NCBI RefSeq assembly: GCF_000429045.1
Contig: NZ_AUBC01000005.1
Span: 171,947-235,946 of the forward strand
DNA from: Salinarimonas rosea DSM 21201
Lineage (GTDB): Bacteria > Pseudomonadota > Alphaproteobacteria > Rhizobiales > Beijerinckiaceae
Direction: 5' to 3'
DNA: 64,000 nt
Each line of letters opens with the position of its first letter. Positions within the stretch are counted from its first letter, which is position 1. This document shows positions 46,805 to 54,750 of the stretch, piece by piece. A program made the translations under genes and the position numbers. The notes under the pieces are model-generated. The model saw only the letters and a program-made list of their open reading frames with translations, made no database searches and was not told the DNA's origin.

Positions 46805-46834
46805 TTGACATCGTCGCTTGTATTATATTAGTAT
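46805..46834 (+). promoter_or_regulatory. Candidate promoter and GntR operator for the UxaA-type gene
   Basis: TTGACA (46805-46810) is followed after 18 nt by TAGTAT (46829-46834), 60 nt upstream of the uxaA-like ATG. The spacer and -10 coincide with TGTATTATATTAGTAT (46819-46834). This matches, in inverted orientation, the AT-rich site upstream of the gntR-like gene, so repressor and polymerase would compete here. Confidence 0.5.
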
Positions 46835-46893
46835 TCAATGCGTTCCCCCGTCCTTCGCGACGCGGCCTCCGTCCGCCTCGAGCAGAGTAGAGA

Positions 46894-48405
46894 ATGGCGC
46901 GCATCATCAAGCTGTCCGACAGCGACAACATCGTGCTGGCGGTCGAGCCGCTCGCCGCCGACGAGAGCGTCGACGGGATCGCCGTGCGCACGCGCGTGCC
47001 GCGCGGGCACAAGATGGCGGTGCGCGACATCGCGGCGGACGAGCCGGTCGTGAAGTACGGGCAGATCATCGGCTTCGCGCGCGCGCCTATCGCGGCGGGC
47101 GAGTGGGTGCACGAGCACAACGTCTACGTCCGCGCCTTCGCCCGCGACCACGTTCCCGGGGCGAGCGCGCATGCGACGGCGATGCTGCCGGAGGCGGAGC
47201 GGGCGACGTTCGAAGGCTACCTGCGCGAGAGCGGCAAGGTGGGCACGCGCAACTACATCGCCACCCTCACCTCGGTGAACTGCTCGGCGAGCGTCGCGCG
47301 CTTCATCGCCGAGGAGATCGAGCGATCGGGCGTGCTGCGCGACTACCCGAACATCGACGGCGTCGTCGCGCTCGTCCACGGCACCGGCTGCGGCATCGAC
47401 GTGAAGGGGCCGGCCTACGACCTCCTGCGGCGCACGCAATGGGGCATCGCGTCGAACCCGAACGTCGGCGGCGTGCTGATGGTGGGGCTCGGCTGCGAGG
47501 CCTTCCAGATCCCGCGCTGGATGAAGTCCTACGGTGTCGAGGAGAGCGCGACCTTCCGCACGGTGACGATCCAGGAGACCGGCGGCACCCGCAAGACGGT
47601 GGACGCCGGGGTGCGGGCCATCGTCGAGATGCTGCCTCTCGTGGACCGAGCCCGGCGCACGCCCCAGCCCGCCTCCGAGCTCGTGCTGGCGCTGCAATGC
47701 GGCGGGTCGGACGGCTATTCCGGCATCAGCGCCAACCCGGCGCTGGGCGCCGCCGTCGATCTCCTCGTCGCGCAGGGCGGCACCGCCATCCTCTCCGAGA
47801 CGCCCGAGATCTACGGCGCGGAGCACCTCCTCACCTCGCGGGCGGAGACGCCGGAGGTCGCCGAGACGCTGATCGAGCGCATCCGCTGGTGGGAGGCCTA
47901 CACCGCCCGGCACGGCATGGAGATGAACAACAACCCCTCCCCGGGCAACAAGCTCGGCGGGCTCACCACCATCCTCGAGAAGTCGCTCGGCGCCGCCGCC
48001 AAGGGCGGCACGACGAACCTGCGCGCGGTCTACGAATACGCCGAGCTCGTGACCGAGCGCGGCCTCGTGTTCATGGACACGCCGGGCTACGACCCGGTCT
48101 CGGCCACGGGCCAGGTCGCGGGCGGCGCCAACGTCCTGTGCTTCACCACCGGCCGCGGCTCGGCCTTCGGCTGCAAGCCGACGCCCTCGATCAAGCTCGC
48201 CTCGAACAGCCACGTCTACGAGCAGATGATCGAGGACATGGACGTCAATTGCGGGGACGTGCTCGACGGGGTCTCGCTGGCGCAGAAGGGCGAGGAGATC
48301 TTCGCGGAGATCCTGCGCGTCGCCTCGGGCGGGCGGACCAAGTCCGAGGCGCTCGGCTACGGCGACAACGAGTTCGTGCCCTGGTCGATCGGCGCGACGA
48401 TGTAG
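46894..48405 (+). CDS. uxaA: UxaA-family sugar-acid dehydratase (altronate/galactarate dehydratase type)
   Basis: This 503-residue enzyme has an N-terminal SAF domain (about 1-75) and a C-terminal UxaA domain. Metal-site residues are expected around GTGCGIDVKGPAYDLL near 166-181, and the domain includes ALQCGGSDGYSGISANPALG near 267-286. Members dehydrate D-altronate, galactarate or related aldonic/aldaric acids to 2-keto-3-deoxy acids with iron or manganese. Length is that of full altronate dehydratase. Neighbours (mutarotase, FadR-type GntR, MFS) support sugar-acid catabolism, but the exact acid is unresolved. Confidence 0.87.
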   Translation: MARIIKLSDSDNIVLAVEPLAADESVDGIAVRTRVPRGHKMAVRDIAADEPVVKYGQIIGFARAPIAAGEWVHEHNVYVRAFARDHVPGASAHATAMLPEAERATFEGYLRESGKVGTRNYIATLTSVNCSASVARFIAEEIERSGVLRDYPNIDGVVALVHGTGCGIDVKGPAYDLLRRTQWGIASNPNVGGVLMVGLGCEAFQIPRWMKSYGVEESATFRTVTIQETGGTRKTVDAGVRAIVEMLPLVDRARRTPQPASELVLALQCGGSDGYSGISANPALGAAVDLLVAQGGTAILSETPEIYGAEHLLTSRAETPEVAETLIERIRWWEAYTARHGMEMNNNPSPGNKLGGLTTILEKSLGAAAKGGTTNLRAVYEYAELVTERGLVFMDTPGYDPVSATGQVAGGANVLCFTTGRGSAFGCKPTPSIKLASNSHVYEQMIEDMDVNCGDVLDGVSLAQKGEEIFAEILRVASGGRTKSEALGYGDNEFVPWSIGATM

Positions 48406-48518
48406 CGGGCGGTGCGGTCGCCGCGTGCGCGCGCCTCGGCCGATCAGCCCCTCGTGGGCGAGCGCCGGTGCGCCCCCGCGGCCCGCCCGGGGTTATTCGT
48501 CTCACCGACGGGAAGGAG

Positions 48519-51500
48519 CTAGAGGTCGACCGCGATCTCCCCGTCCGGCTCGGCTGCGCGCGAGCAGCACAGGATCAGCTTGCGCTCGCGCTCCCTGGCC
48601 GAGAGCACGAAGTCGCGGTGGTCGACCGAACCCGCCACGAGACCCGCCGCGCAGACCCCGCAGATGCCGCTCGAGCACTTGGTCTCGACGTGCACGCCGA
48701 TGCGCGCGAGCGCGTCCGTCGCGCTCTCGTCGGCGGCGACGTCGAGGCTGCGGCCGCTCTTCGCCAGCACCAGCCGGAACGGGAAGCTCTCGCGTTCGGG
48801 CAGCTCCGGCACCGTGAAGAACTCCCGGTGGAGCGCCTCCTCCGGCCAGCCGTTCGCCCGCGCCGCGTCGAGCACCGCGTCCATGTAGCGGACGGGGCCG
48901 CAGGTGTAGAGGTGCATGCCGGGCTCGTATCCCGCGGTGAGCGCGGCGAGATCGGCGCGGGTGCCGTCCTGCGAGCAATGGAGCCGCACGCGGTCGCCGA
49001 AGGGCGCGGCGGCGAGATCCTTCGCGAAGGGTGCGCGCTCCCGGCTCGGGCAGGAATAGTGCAGCTCGAAGTCCCGGCCGAGCGCATGCAGCCGGTGCGC
49101 CATCGGGATCATCGGCGTCACGCCGATGCCGCCGGCGAAGAGCAGCGAGCGGGTCGCCTCCTCGACCAGCGGGAAATGGTTGCGCGGCGGCGAGACGAAG
49201 ACCCGCCGCCCAGGCCGGAAGGCGCGGTGCATCAGCTTGGAGGCGCCCTTGCCCTCGGGCTCCTTCAGCACGCCGAGCACGTAGCGCGAGCGGTCCGCGG
49301 GATCGCCGGCGAGCGAGTATTGCCGCAGATATTCCGGCGCGATGACGACGTCGACATGGGCGCCCGGCTCGAAGGCCGGCAGCTCCGACGCGTCCGCCGC
49401 CACGAGCTCGAAACGCGTCGTGTCCGCGGTCTCCTCGACGCGCGCGGCGAGGATGGTCGGGATCACCGGCGGCGGGCCGTCGGGCATGCGGAAGGGCGGC
49501 GCGAGGCCCTCGGTCTCGCCGGCGAGGAGCTTCTCCCTGTAGACCTCGGGCGTGAGGAGCGCGCGGTAGCGCGCGATGCCGGCCTCGCGGTCCATGGGAT
49601 AGGGCACCGGATAGGGCGGCGGCATGGCGTCGGCCGGGTAGACGGCGAGCGTCTGGTCCTCGTAGCGCAGGTCGAGCGAGGTCTGCAGCTCGCGCCTGTT
49701 GGTCTGCGCGGCGGGGATGTAGGACATGGTCGCGGGGTCCATGTCGATGTCCCACCACCATTTCTTCGCCTTGTTCTGCCGCCCGTTGCCGACCGCGTCG
49801 TCGAGCCGGGCCAGCGCCTTGGCCAGGAACGGCGCCTTCATGGCGAGCCAGCGGAACGGCGCCTCCTGGAACAGGCCCTCCAGGTTCCACGGGCAGGTCT
49901 TCATGCAGCGCCCGCACATCGAGCCCGCATCGTTGGTGATGCGGTAGCGGGCGCATTTCTCGGCGTCGGACTTCCAGATCTCGTAGCCGTTGTACATCAG
50001 CTTCGGCCCGGCGGTGATGGCGCCGGACGGGCATTCGCGGGCGCACTTGTTGCAGCTCCCGCAGAAGGACTGCAGGCCGAAATCGATCGGCCTGTCGTGG
50101 GAAAGCGGCATGTCGGTGGTGATGGCGCCGGATTTCAGCCGCGGGCCGAGATAGGGGTTGAGGATCACCTCGCCGATGCGGCTCACCTCGCCGAGGCCCG
50201 ACAGCAGCAGCAGCGGCGGCTGCAGCACGTCGCCGTCGAGCACGGAATGCACGCGCGCCGAATAGCCGAGCCGGCGGATCTGCTCCGCCACGATGCCGCC
50301 GATCAGCGACGTGCGCAGGTAGGCGCGCATGGACTGGGCGGCGGAGATCCAGTCGTCGCCGGTGGTGCCGTCCATGGTCTCGTGGCCCTGGTCGACCAGG
50401 ATCGAGATCGCCTCGCCGTGATAGGGCGTCACCGGCTCGCCGGCGGCGTCGTGGGAATAGTAGGCCCAGTCCGGGCAGCGGGAGATGCCGACCGCGTCGG
50501 CGCCGAGGAAGTAGAGCGTCGCCTTCACCGCGTCGGCGTTCGCCTGCGGATCCTGCGCCTCCCGTGCCGGCGCGCGGTGCGCCTCGCCCTGCTGCAGCAG
50601 GAGCAGCGCGCCGAGCGCCCGGCGCGAGCAGTATCCGAGCGGGTTGCGCAGGACGTAGAAGCCGTTCTTCGCCTTCTCCTGCACCGCCTTGCCCATGTCG
50701 CCGAACAGGGCCCGGGCGAAGAAGTCCGCGCGCTTGGGGAAGCGCGGGACGCGCGGCTCGTCGATGAAGGTGGTCGGCGTCTCGCGCGTCGCGATGCGCT
50801 CGAACGGGTAGGCGCCGTCCTTGAAGCGGCGCCGCGCGAAGGGCAGCCGGTCGCGGGCGCTCTTGAACGTGCCGCTGCCCGCCCACCAGGCCGGCCCGTG
50901 CGAGGCGATCCGCGCCGCGAGGCCGCGGGGCGCGAGCGGGCGGTCGGTGGCGAGATCGAGCGTCGTCGTGATCGCGGCGAGCGCGTAGCCGCGCCCGACA
51001 TAGGGGTTCGTGGCGCGCCCGTCCGGGCCGATTTCGTTCAGGCCCGCGGCGACACCGAGGCGCTCGAGATCGACGTCGGAGGAGGTCGCAGTGTGCGCCC
51101 GCGCGGCGTAGCCGAGGAGGCGCAGGTAGTTGGCGAGCACCACCGCGGCTTCCGCCGCGCGCACGGCCGAGCGGGCGGCGCTCGTCCCCGCGATCCAGGC
51201 GGCTCCCGGCTCCGCCGGATCGGGCTCGCGCGGGTCCTCGACGAGGACGACGATCGCGTGGGTGTGGTGGTCGATCGGGCCGGGCGGGGTCGCGGCGGCC
51301 TCCTTCACGTCGGCCATGATCACGTCGATGCCCGACGAGAAGGTCTTGGTCTGGCCGCTCTCGATGCGCGCGACGAGCGCGTCGAGGGCCGGGTTGCGCG
51401 TCGGCTCGGCGAGGAGCGCCTCGGGGGGCAGGCGGCAGATCCCCATCTGGCTCGCGTCGAAGAAGTAGCCCGCTGCCTTGATATTGTTCGCCCGCTCCTG

Positions 51501-51740
51501 CGGGTCGTCGGGGATCGGCGCCTTCGTCGCGGCCACCGCGCCCTCGCGGATCGCGTCGAGCATGCCGATGAAGAGCCCGATGGCGCCGGCGATGGTGCTC
51601 GCGTCGGCGGAGGCGTCGCAGTCGAGCGCCGCGTGCGGCGGCAGCCGGGAGAGGTCGGGCGCCGCGTCCTGCCGGGCGAGGCGCTCCAGCGGATAGGGGC
51701 CGAGATGGACGGGGCGGGTTCTGGTGGAGAAGAGGCGCAT
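48519..51740 (-). CDS. Self-sufficient cytoplasmic reductive dehalogenase (RdhA-reductase fusion, BhbA type)
   Basis: This 1073-residue fusion would remove halogen from an aromatic acid using NAD(P)H. Residues 1-290 look like a decayed copy of the RdhA corrinoid fold (PYPLERLARQ mirrors PYPFERIATRE at 310-320). Residues 300-555 are the probable B12 domain. Two [4Fe-4S] motifs follow: Cys560/563/566/570 (CGSCNKCARECP) and Cys609/612/616 with Cys596. A flavin reductase begins near 755, with FAD motif RQYSL (806-810) and nucleotide loop GGIGVTPM (870-877). A [2Fe-2S] domain has Cys1022/1027/1030 and Cys1058 or 1059. No Tat signal is present. It follows a TRAP transporter by 8 nt. Confidence 0.88.
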   Translation of the reverse strand: MRLFSTRTRPVHLGPYPLERLARQDAAPDLSRLPPHAALDCDASADASTIAGAIGLFIGMLDAIREGAVAATKAPIPDDPQERANNIKAAGYFFDASQMGICRLPPEALLAEPTRNPALDALVARIESGQTKTFSSGIDVIMADVKEAAATPPGPIDHHTHAIVVLVEDPREPDPAEPGAAWIAGTSAARSAVRAAEAAVVLANYLRLLGYAARAHTATSSDVDLERLGVAAGLNEIGPDGRATNPYVGRGYALAAITTTLDLATDRPLAPRGLAARIASHGPAWWAGSGTFKSARDRLPFARRRFKDGAYPFERIATRETPTTFIDEPRVPRFPKRADFFARALFGDMGKAVQEKAKNGFYVLRNPLGYCSRRALGALLLLQQGEAHRAPAREAQDPQANADAVKATLYFLGADAVGISRCPDWAYYSHDAAGEPVTPYHGEAISILVDQGHETMDGTTGDDWISAAQSMRAYLRTSLIGGIVAEQIRRLGYSARVHSVLDGDVLQPPLLLLSGLGEVSRIGEVILNPYLGPRLKSGAITTDMPLSHDRPIDFGLQSFCGSCNKCARECPSGAITAGPKLMYNGYEIWKSDAEKCARYRITNDAGSMCGRCMKTCPWNLEGLFQEAPFRWLAMKAPFLAKALARLDDAVGNGRQNKAKKWWWDIDMDPATMSYIPAAQTNRRELQTSLDLRYEDQTLAVYPADAMPPPYPVPYPMDREAGIARYRALLTPEVYREKLLAGETEGLAPPFRMPDGPPPVIPTILAARVEETADTTRFELVAADASELPAFEPGAHVDVVIAPEYLRQYSLAGDPADRSRYVLGVLKEPEGKGASKLMHRAFRPGRRVFVSPPRNHFPLVEEATRSLLFAGGIGVTPMIPMAHRLHALGRDFELHYSCPSRERAPFAKDLAAAPFGDRVRLHCSQDGTRADLAALTAGYEPGMHLYTCGPVRYMDAVLDAARANGWPEEALHREFFTVPELPERESFPFRLVLAKSGRSLDVAADESATDALARIGVHVETKCSSGICGVCAAGLVAGSVDHRDFVLSARERERKLILCCSRAAEPDGEIAVDL

Positions 51741-51748
51741 GGATACCG

Positions 51749-53059
51749 TCAGGGCGTCGCGAACATCGCGTTGGGGAGCGTGAGCGCGATCTCGGGGAAG
51801 AAAACGAGGAGGGCGATGCAGACCAGCATCGCGCCCCAGAAGGGCATGACGCCGGCGAAGATCGTCTCGAGCTTCGTGTCCCGCGCGATGGTCGAGACGA
51901 CGAAGCAGTTCACCCCGACCGGCGGGCTGATCAGACCCATCTCGAGCACGATCACCATGATCACGCCGAACCAGATCGGGTCGAAGCCGAGCCCGACCAC
52001 CACGGGGAAGGTGATCGGCAGGGTGATCACCATCAGCGACAGCCCCTCGATCACCATGCCGAGCACGGCGTAGAGCGCGACGATGATCAGGATCGCCGTG
52101 TAGGGCCCGAGCTCGGCCGAGACGAAGCCGTTCGCCACGATGCCGGGCAGGCCCGAGAGCGAGACGAAGGGGGCGAAGACGTTGGCGCCGATGAGGATGA
52201 GGAAGCACATCCCCGTCGTGCGCAGCGTGTCGACGAGGCAGGCGGCGAGCGTCTCGCGGGTGAAGCCGCCGCGCAGGACGAGCATCATTGCCGCGAGGAA
52301 GGCGCCGACGCCGGACGCCTCGACCGGCGTGAACACGCCGGTATAGATGCCGCCGATCGTCACCACGATGATGCCGACGATCCCCGTCGCCCGCCACAGC
52401 GAGGCGATCCGCTCGCCCCAGGTCGAGGCCGGGCCGCTCGGCCCCTCCTCCGGGCGAAGCCGCACCACGATGGCGATGGTCACGAGGAAGAGCCCGGTGA
52501 GCAGGAGCCCCGGCAGCACGCCCGCCATGAACAGCCGCCCGATCGATTGCTCGGTGAGGATGGCGTAGAGCACGAAGCCGGTGGAGGGCGGGATCAGGAT
52601 GCCGAGCGTGCCGCCCGCCGCGATGGCGCCGGTGGAGAGCTTCTGGCCGTAGCCGTAGCGGCGCATGTTCGGGTAGGCGACGCGCCCCATCGTCACCGCC
52701 GAGGCGATGGAGGAGCCGGACAAGGCCGCGAAGCCGGCGCAGCCGACGATGGTCGCCCCCGCGAGCCCGCCCTTGCGCGCGCCGAGCCAGCGATAGGCGG
52801 CGTCGTAGAGGTCCTTCGACAGGCCCGCCGCGGAGGCGAGGTTGCCCATCAGGATGAACAGCGGCAGCACGGTCAGCTCGTAGTGCGAGGCCGTGGCGAA
52901 GGCCTGGCCCGAGAGCGTGTAGGCCGCCGAGATCGGGTCGGTGAGCGCGACGAGCCCGGCGAGCCCCGCGATCAGCATGGCGACGCCCACCGGCACGCCG
53001 AGCCCCATCAGGGCGAACAGGCCGAGGAAGCCGACGACGCCGACCGCCGCCGCGCTCAC
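51749..53059 (-). CDS. dctM: TRAP transporter large permease (DctM), dehalogenase locus
   Basis: This 436-residue permease has DctM motifs SGSSIASAVTMGRVAYPNMR near 108-127 and IAAGGTLGILIPPSTGFVLY near 140-159. The C-terminal EMGLISPPVGVNCFVVSTIA is also present. The GTG start overlaps the dctQ stop (GTGA). Its stop is 8 nt from the dehalogenase ATG, so transporter and enzyme are one transcript. Import of the halogenated aromatic acid is the simplest reading; TRAP-type genes accompany some reported aerobic dehalogenase clusters. Confidence 0.92.
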   Translation of the reverse strand: MSAAAVGVVGFLGLFALMGLGVPVGVAMLIAGLAGLVALTDPISAAYTLSGQAFATASHYELTVLPLFILMGNLASAAGLSKDLYDAAYRWLGARKGGLAGATIVGCAGFAALSGSSIASAVTMGRVAYPNMRRYGYGQKLSTGAIAAGGTLGILIPPSTGFVLYAILTEQSIGRLFMAGVLPGLLLTGLFLVTIAIVVRLRPEEGPSGPASTWGERIASLWRATGIVGIIVVTIGGIYTGVFTPVEASGVGAFLAAMMLVLRGGFTRETLAACLVDTLRTTGMCFLILIGANVFAPFVSLSGLPGIVANGFVSAELGPYTAILIIVALYAVLGMVIEGLSLMVITLPITFPVVVGLGFDPIWFGVIMVIVLEMGLISPPVGVNCFVVSTIARDTKLETIFAGVMPFWGAMLVCIALLVFFPEIALTLPNAMFATP

Positions 53060-53559
53060 GGCGCGAGCCTCCCGCGCAGGGCGCCCGCCGCGAACAGCAC
53101 GGCGGAGAGGCCGAAGCCGGCGGCCAGCGCGTAGTAGAACGGGCCGTAGGGGATGCGCAGCAGCATCGTCGTCTCGCCGAACATCGCCGCCTCCCCGCCG
53201 TTCACGAAGCAGCGCCAGGCGAGATAAGCGAGCGCCGCCGCCGACGCCGCGTAGCCGGCGCGGCGCAGGGCCCCGCCGGCCGTTCGCGGCATCCTGTCGA
53301 TCAGCGCCGTGATCGCCACCGCCCGGTCGCTCGCGATGCACAGCGGCACCGAGGCGGCGACGACGATCGCGAGGATCACTTGGGTGAGGTCGTTGGCGCC
53401 CAGGATCGGCGCGTTGGCGAAGGTGCGCAGCAGCGCGTCGGAGACGGTGAGCAGCATCAGCGCCACCACCCCCGCCCCGCCGACGACGGCGATGCCCGCC
53501 GCCGCCCAGCGCTCGAGGCGCGTGCCGCCGCCCGGCGGCCGATCCGAGACCGGGTCCAT
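53056..53559 (-). CDS. dctQ: TRAP transporter small permease (DctQ), dehalogenase locus
   Basis: This 167-residue protein has four hydrophobic helices in DctQ arrangement. The first helix lies near 18-40 (AAAGIAVVGGAGVVALMLLT) and is followed by VSDALLRTFANAPILGANDL. The ASDRAVAITALIDRMPRTAG region near 76-95 is the loop between helices 2 and 3. It overlaps dctM by 4 nt and lies 20 nt after dctP. It belongs with the dehalogenase operon. Confidence 0.86.
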   Translation of the reverse strand: MDPVSDRPPGGGTRLERWAAAGIAVVGGAGVVALMLLTVSDALLRTFANAPILGANDLTQVILAIVVAASVPLCIASDRAVAITALIDRMPRTAGGALRRAGYAASAAALAYLAWRCFVNGGEAAMFGETTMLLRIPYGPFYYALAAGFGLSAVLFAAGALRGRLAP

Positions 53560-53579
53560 CGCCTCGCCCTCTCGCCGGC

Positions 53580-54575
53580 TCAGTTCGCCGCGGCGAAGCG
53601 CGCGAGGAAGGCCTCGCCGTCGAGGCCGACCGCCTCGCCCTGCGCCTTCAGCTCGGCCGCGATCGGGGCCGCCATGGCCGCGACGAAGGCCGCGCGCGCG
53701 TCGGGCTCGAGCGTGATCAGCTCGACATTCGCCTCACGCAGCATGGCGATGCCGCGATCGCCCGCCGCCTTGAAGGCCGTCGCCGCGCGCATCGACAGGT
53801 CGCGCCCGGTGAGATCGTCGAGAGCTGCGCGCTGCTCGTCGGAGAGCTTGTCGTAGGCGCCCCTGTTCATGATCAGCGTGAAGGTGGAGAGCGCTCCCGG
53901 CACGTTGGTCGTGACGTGCTTCGCGACCTCGTGGAGATTGTAGGAGCCCACCGCCGAGGCGTCGATCATCACCGCGTCGACCACGCCCGTGCTCATGGCG
54001 TTGTAGACCTCGGTCGCCGGCAGCGAGACCGGGATGCCGCCCCAGGCCTCGACGATGGACGCGGTCACCGGATCGGGGATGCGCACCTTGAGGCCGGAGA
54101 CATCCGCGAGCGACCGCACCGGCGTCTCGCGGCTGAACAGGATCGACGGATTGTTGGTCCAGAAGGCGAGGAGCTCGACCTGCTCGAAATCGCCGTCGAG
54201 CGCGTCGATGTTGTCCCAGATGGTTGCAGTCGCGCTCTCCGGATCGGCGAACAGGCCCGGCACGTGCAGCATCACCGAGCGCTGGAACTGCGCCGGCGTG
54301 TACTGCGGCAGGTTGAAGGCGATGTCGGCGATGCCGGTGACGGCGCGGCGGTACTGCTGGTTCGGACCCGCGCCGAGCTCGCCGGCGGGATAGACCTTGA
54401 TGGTGAGCGCGCCGTTCGTCTTGGCCGCGATCTCCTCGGCCAGCGGCGTCATCACGTGCCGGTCCATCGGATGCTGCGGCGACATGAAATGGGCGAGCTT
54501 CAGCTCGGTGGCGGACGCGGCCGCGGCGCACAGGGCGGCGCCGGCCGCGATCGCCGCAATGGCGATGCGACGCAT
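53580..54575 (-). CDS. dctP: TRAP transporter periplasmic solute-binding protein (DctP), dehalogenase locus
   Basis: This 331-residue secreted protein has a signal peptide (MRRIAIAAIAAGAALCAAAA, then SATE; cut near 22). The mature part begins LKLAHFMSPQHPMDRHVMTP. It contains the ligand-arginine segment DVSGLKVRIPDPVTASIVEA near 144-163, then the ATEVYNAMSTGVVDAVMID motif near 174-192, both standard for DctP. GGAGGAAA precedes the ATG. It is the first gene of dctP-dctQ-dctM-dehalogenase and starts 58 nt from a perfect 16-nt palindrome, probably its operator. The ligand is unproven. Confidence 0.9.
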   Translation of the reverse strand: MRRIAIAAIAAGAALCAAAASATELKLAHFMSPQHPMDRHVMTPLAEEIAAKTNGALTIKVYPAGELGAGPNQQYRRAVTGIADIAFNLPQYTPAQFQRSVMLHVPGLFADPESATATIWDNIDALDGDFEQVELLAFWTNNPSILFSRETPVRSLADVSGLKVRIPDPVTASIVEAWGGIPVSLPATEVYNAMSTGVVDAVMIDASAVGSYNLHEVAKHVTTNVPGALSTFTLIMNRGAYDKLSDEQRAALDDLTGRDLSMRAATAFKAAGDRGIAMLREANVELITLEPDARAAFVAAMAAPIAAELKAQGEAVGLDGEAFLARFAAAN

Positions 54576-54632
54576 GTGGTTTCCTCCCGATCGGGCCCCT
54601 CTCGGCCCGCGCACGCCCGGTTCGGCGTTTCT

Positions 54633-54648
54633 TGTTGACGGGTCAACA
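54633..54648. promoter_or_regulatory. Perfect palindrome, probable MarR operator of the dehalogenase operon
   Basis: TGTTGAC-GG-GTCAACA forms perfect 7-nt arms around a 2-nt centre, in the 163-nt gap between the divergent dctP and marR-like genes. Size and spacing fit a MarR-family dimer site that could control both directions. This is the only strong palindrome in that gap. Confidence 0.6.
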
Positions 54649-54721
54649 TACCAGCTGCCCGTGACGGCGACAAGCTTCCCTCGACGCCGGATTCGCGCTT
54701 TGGTGGGCGCGGAGGGCGAGC

Positions 54722-54750
54722 ATGAGCGATCAGCAGGCATGAGCGATCAG
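54722..54750 (+). repeat. 17-bp tandem duplication at the marR-like start, creating a 6-residue upstream frame
   Basis: ATGAGCGATCAG occurs at 54722-54733 and again at 54739-54750, offset by 17 nt. The first copy has the good GGAGGG ribosome site. It encodes MSDQQA and stops at 54740-54742, overlapping the second ATG as ATGA. The regulator would thus be translated by coupling, or the repeat reflects a recent duplication or an assembly error. Confidence 0.65.

Noticed and set aside
48519-51740. Classical respiratory (Tat-exported) reductive dehalogenase
   Set aside because: No twin-arginine signal peptide, no RdhB anchor gene, and a fused NAD(P)H reductase; the enzyme must be cytoplasmic and catabolic.
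46818-52073. A 1751-codon open frame on the plus strand across the uxaA-like and dehalogenase region
   Set aside because: It is antisense to the dehalogenase and out of frame with the UxaA-type gene. Its composition is the Arg/Ala/Gly/Val/His-rich shadow typical of high-GC DNA, with no domain.
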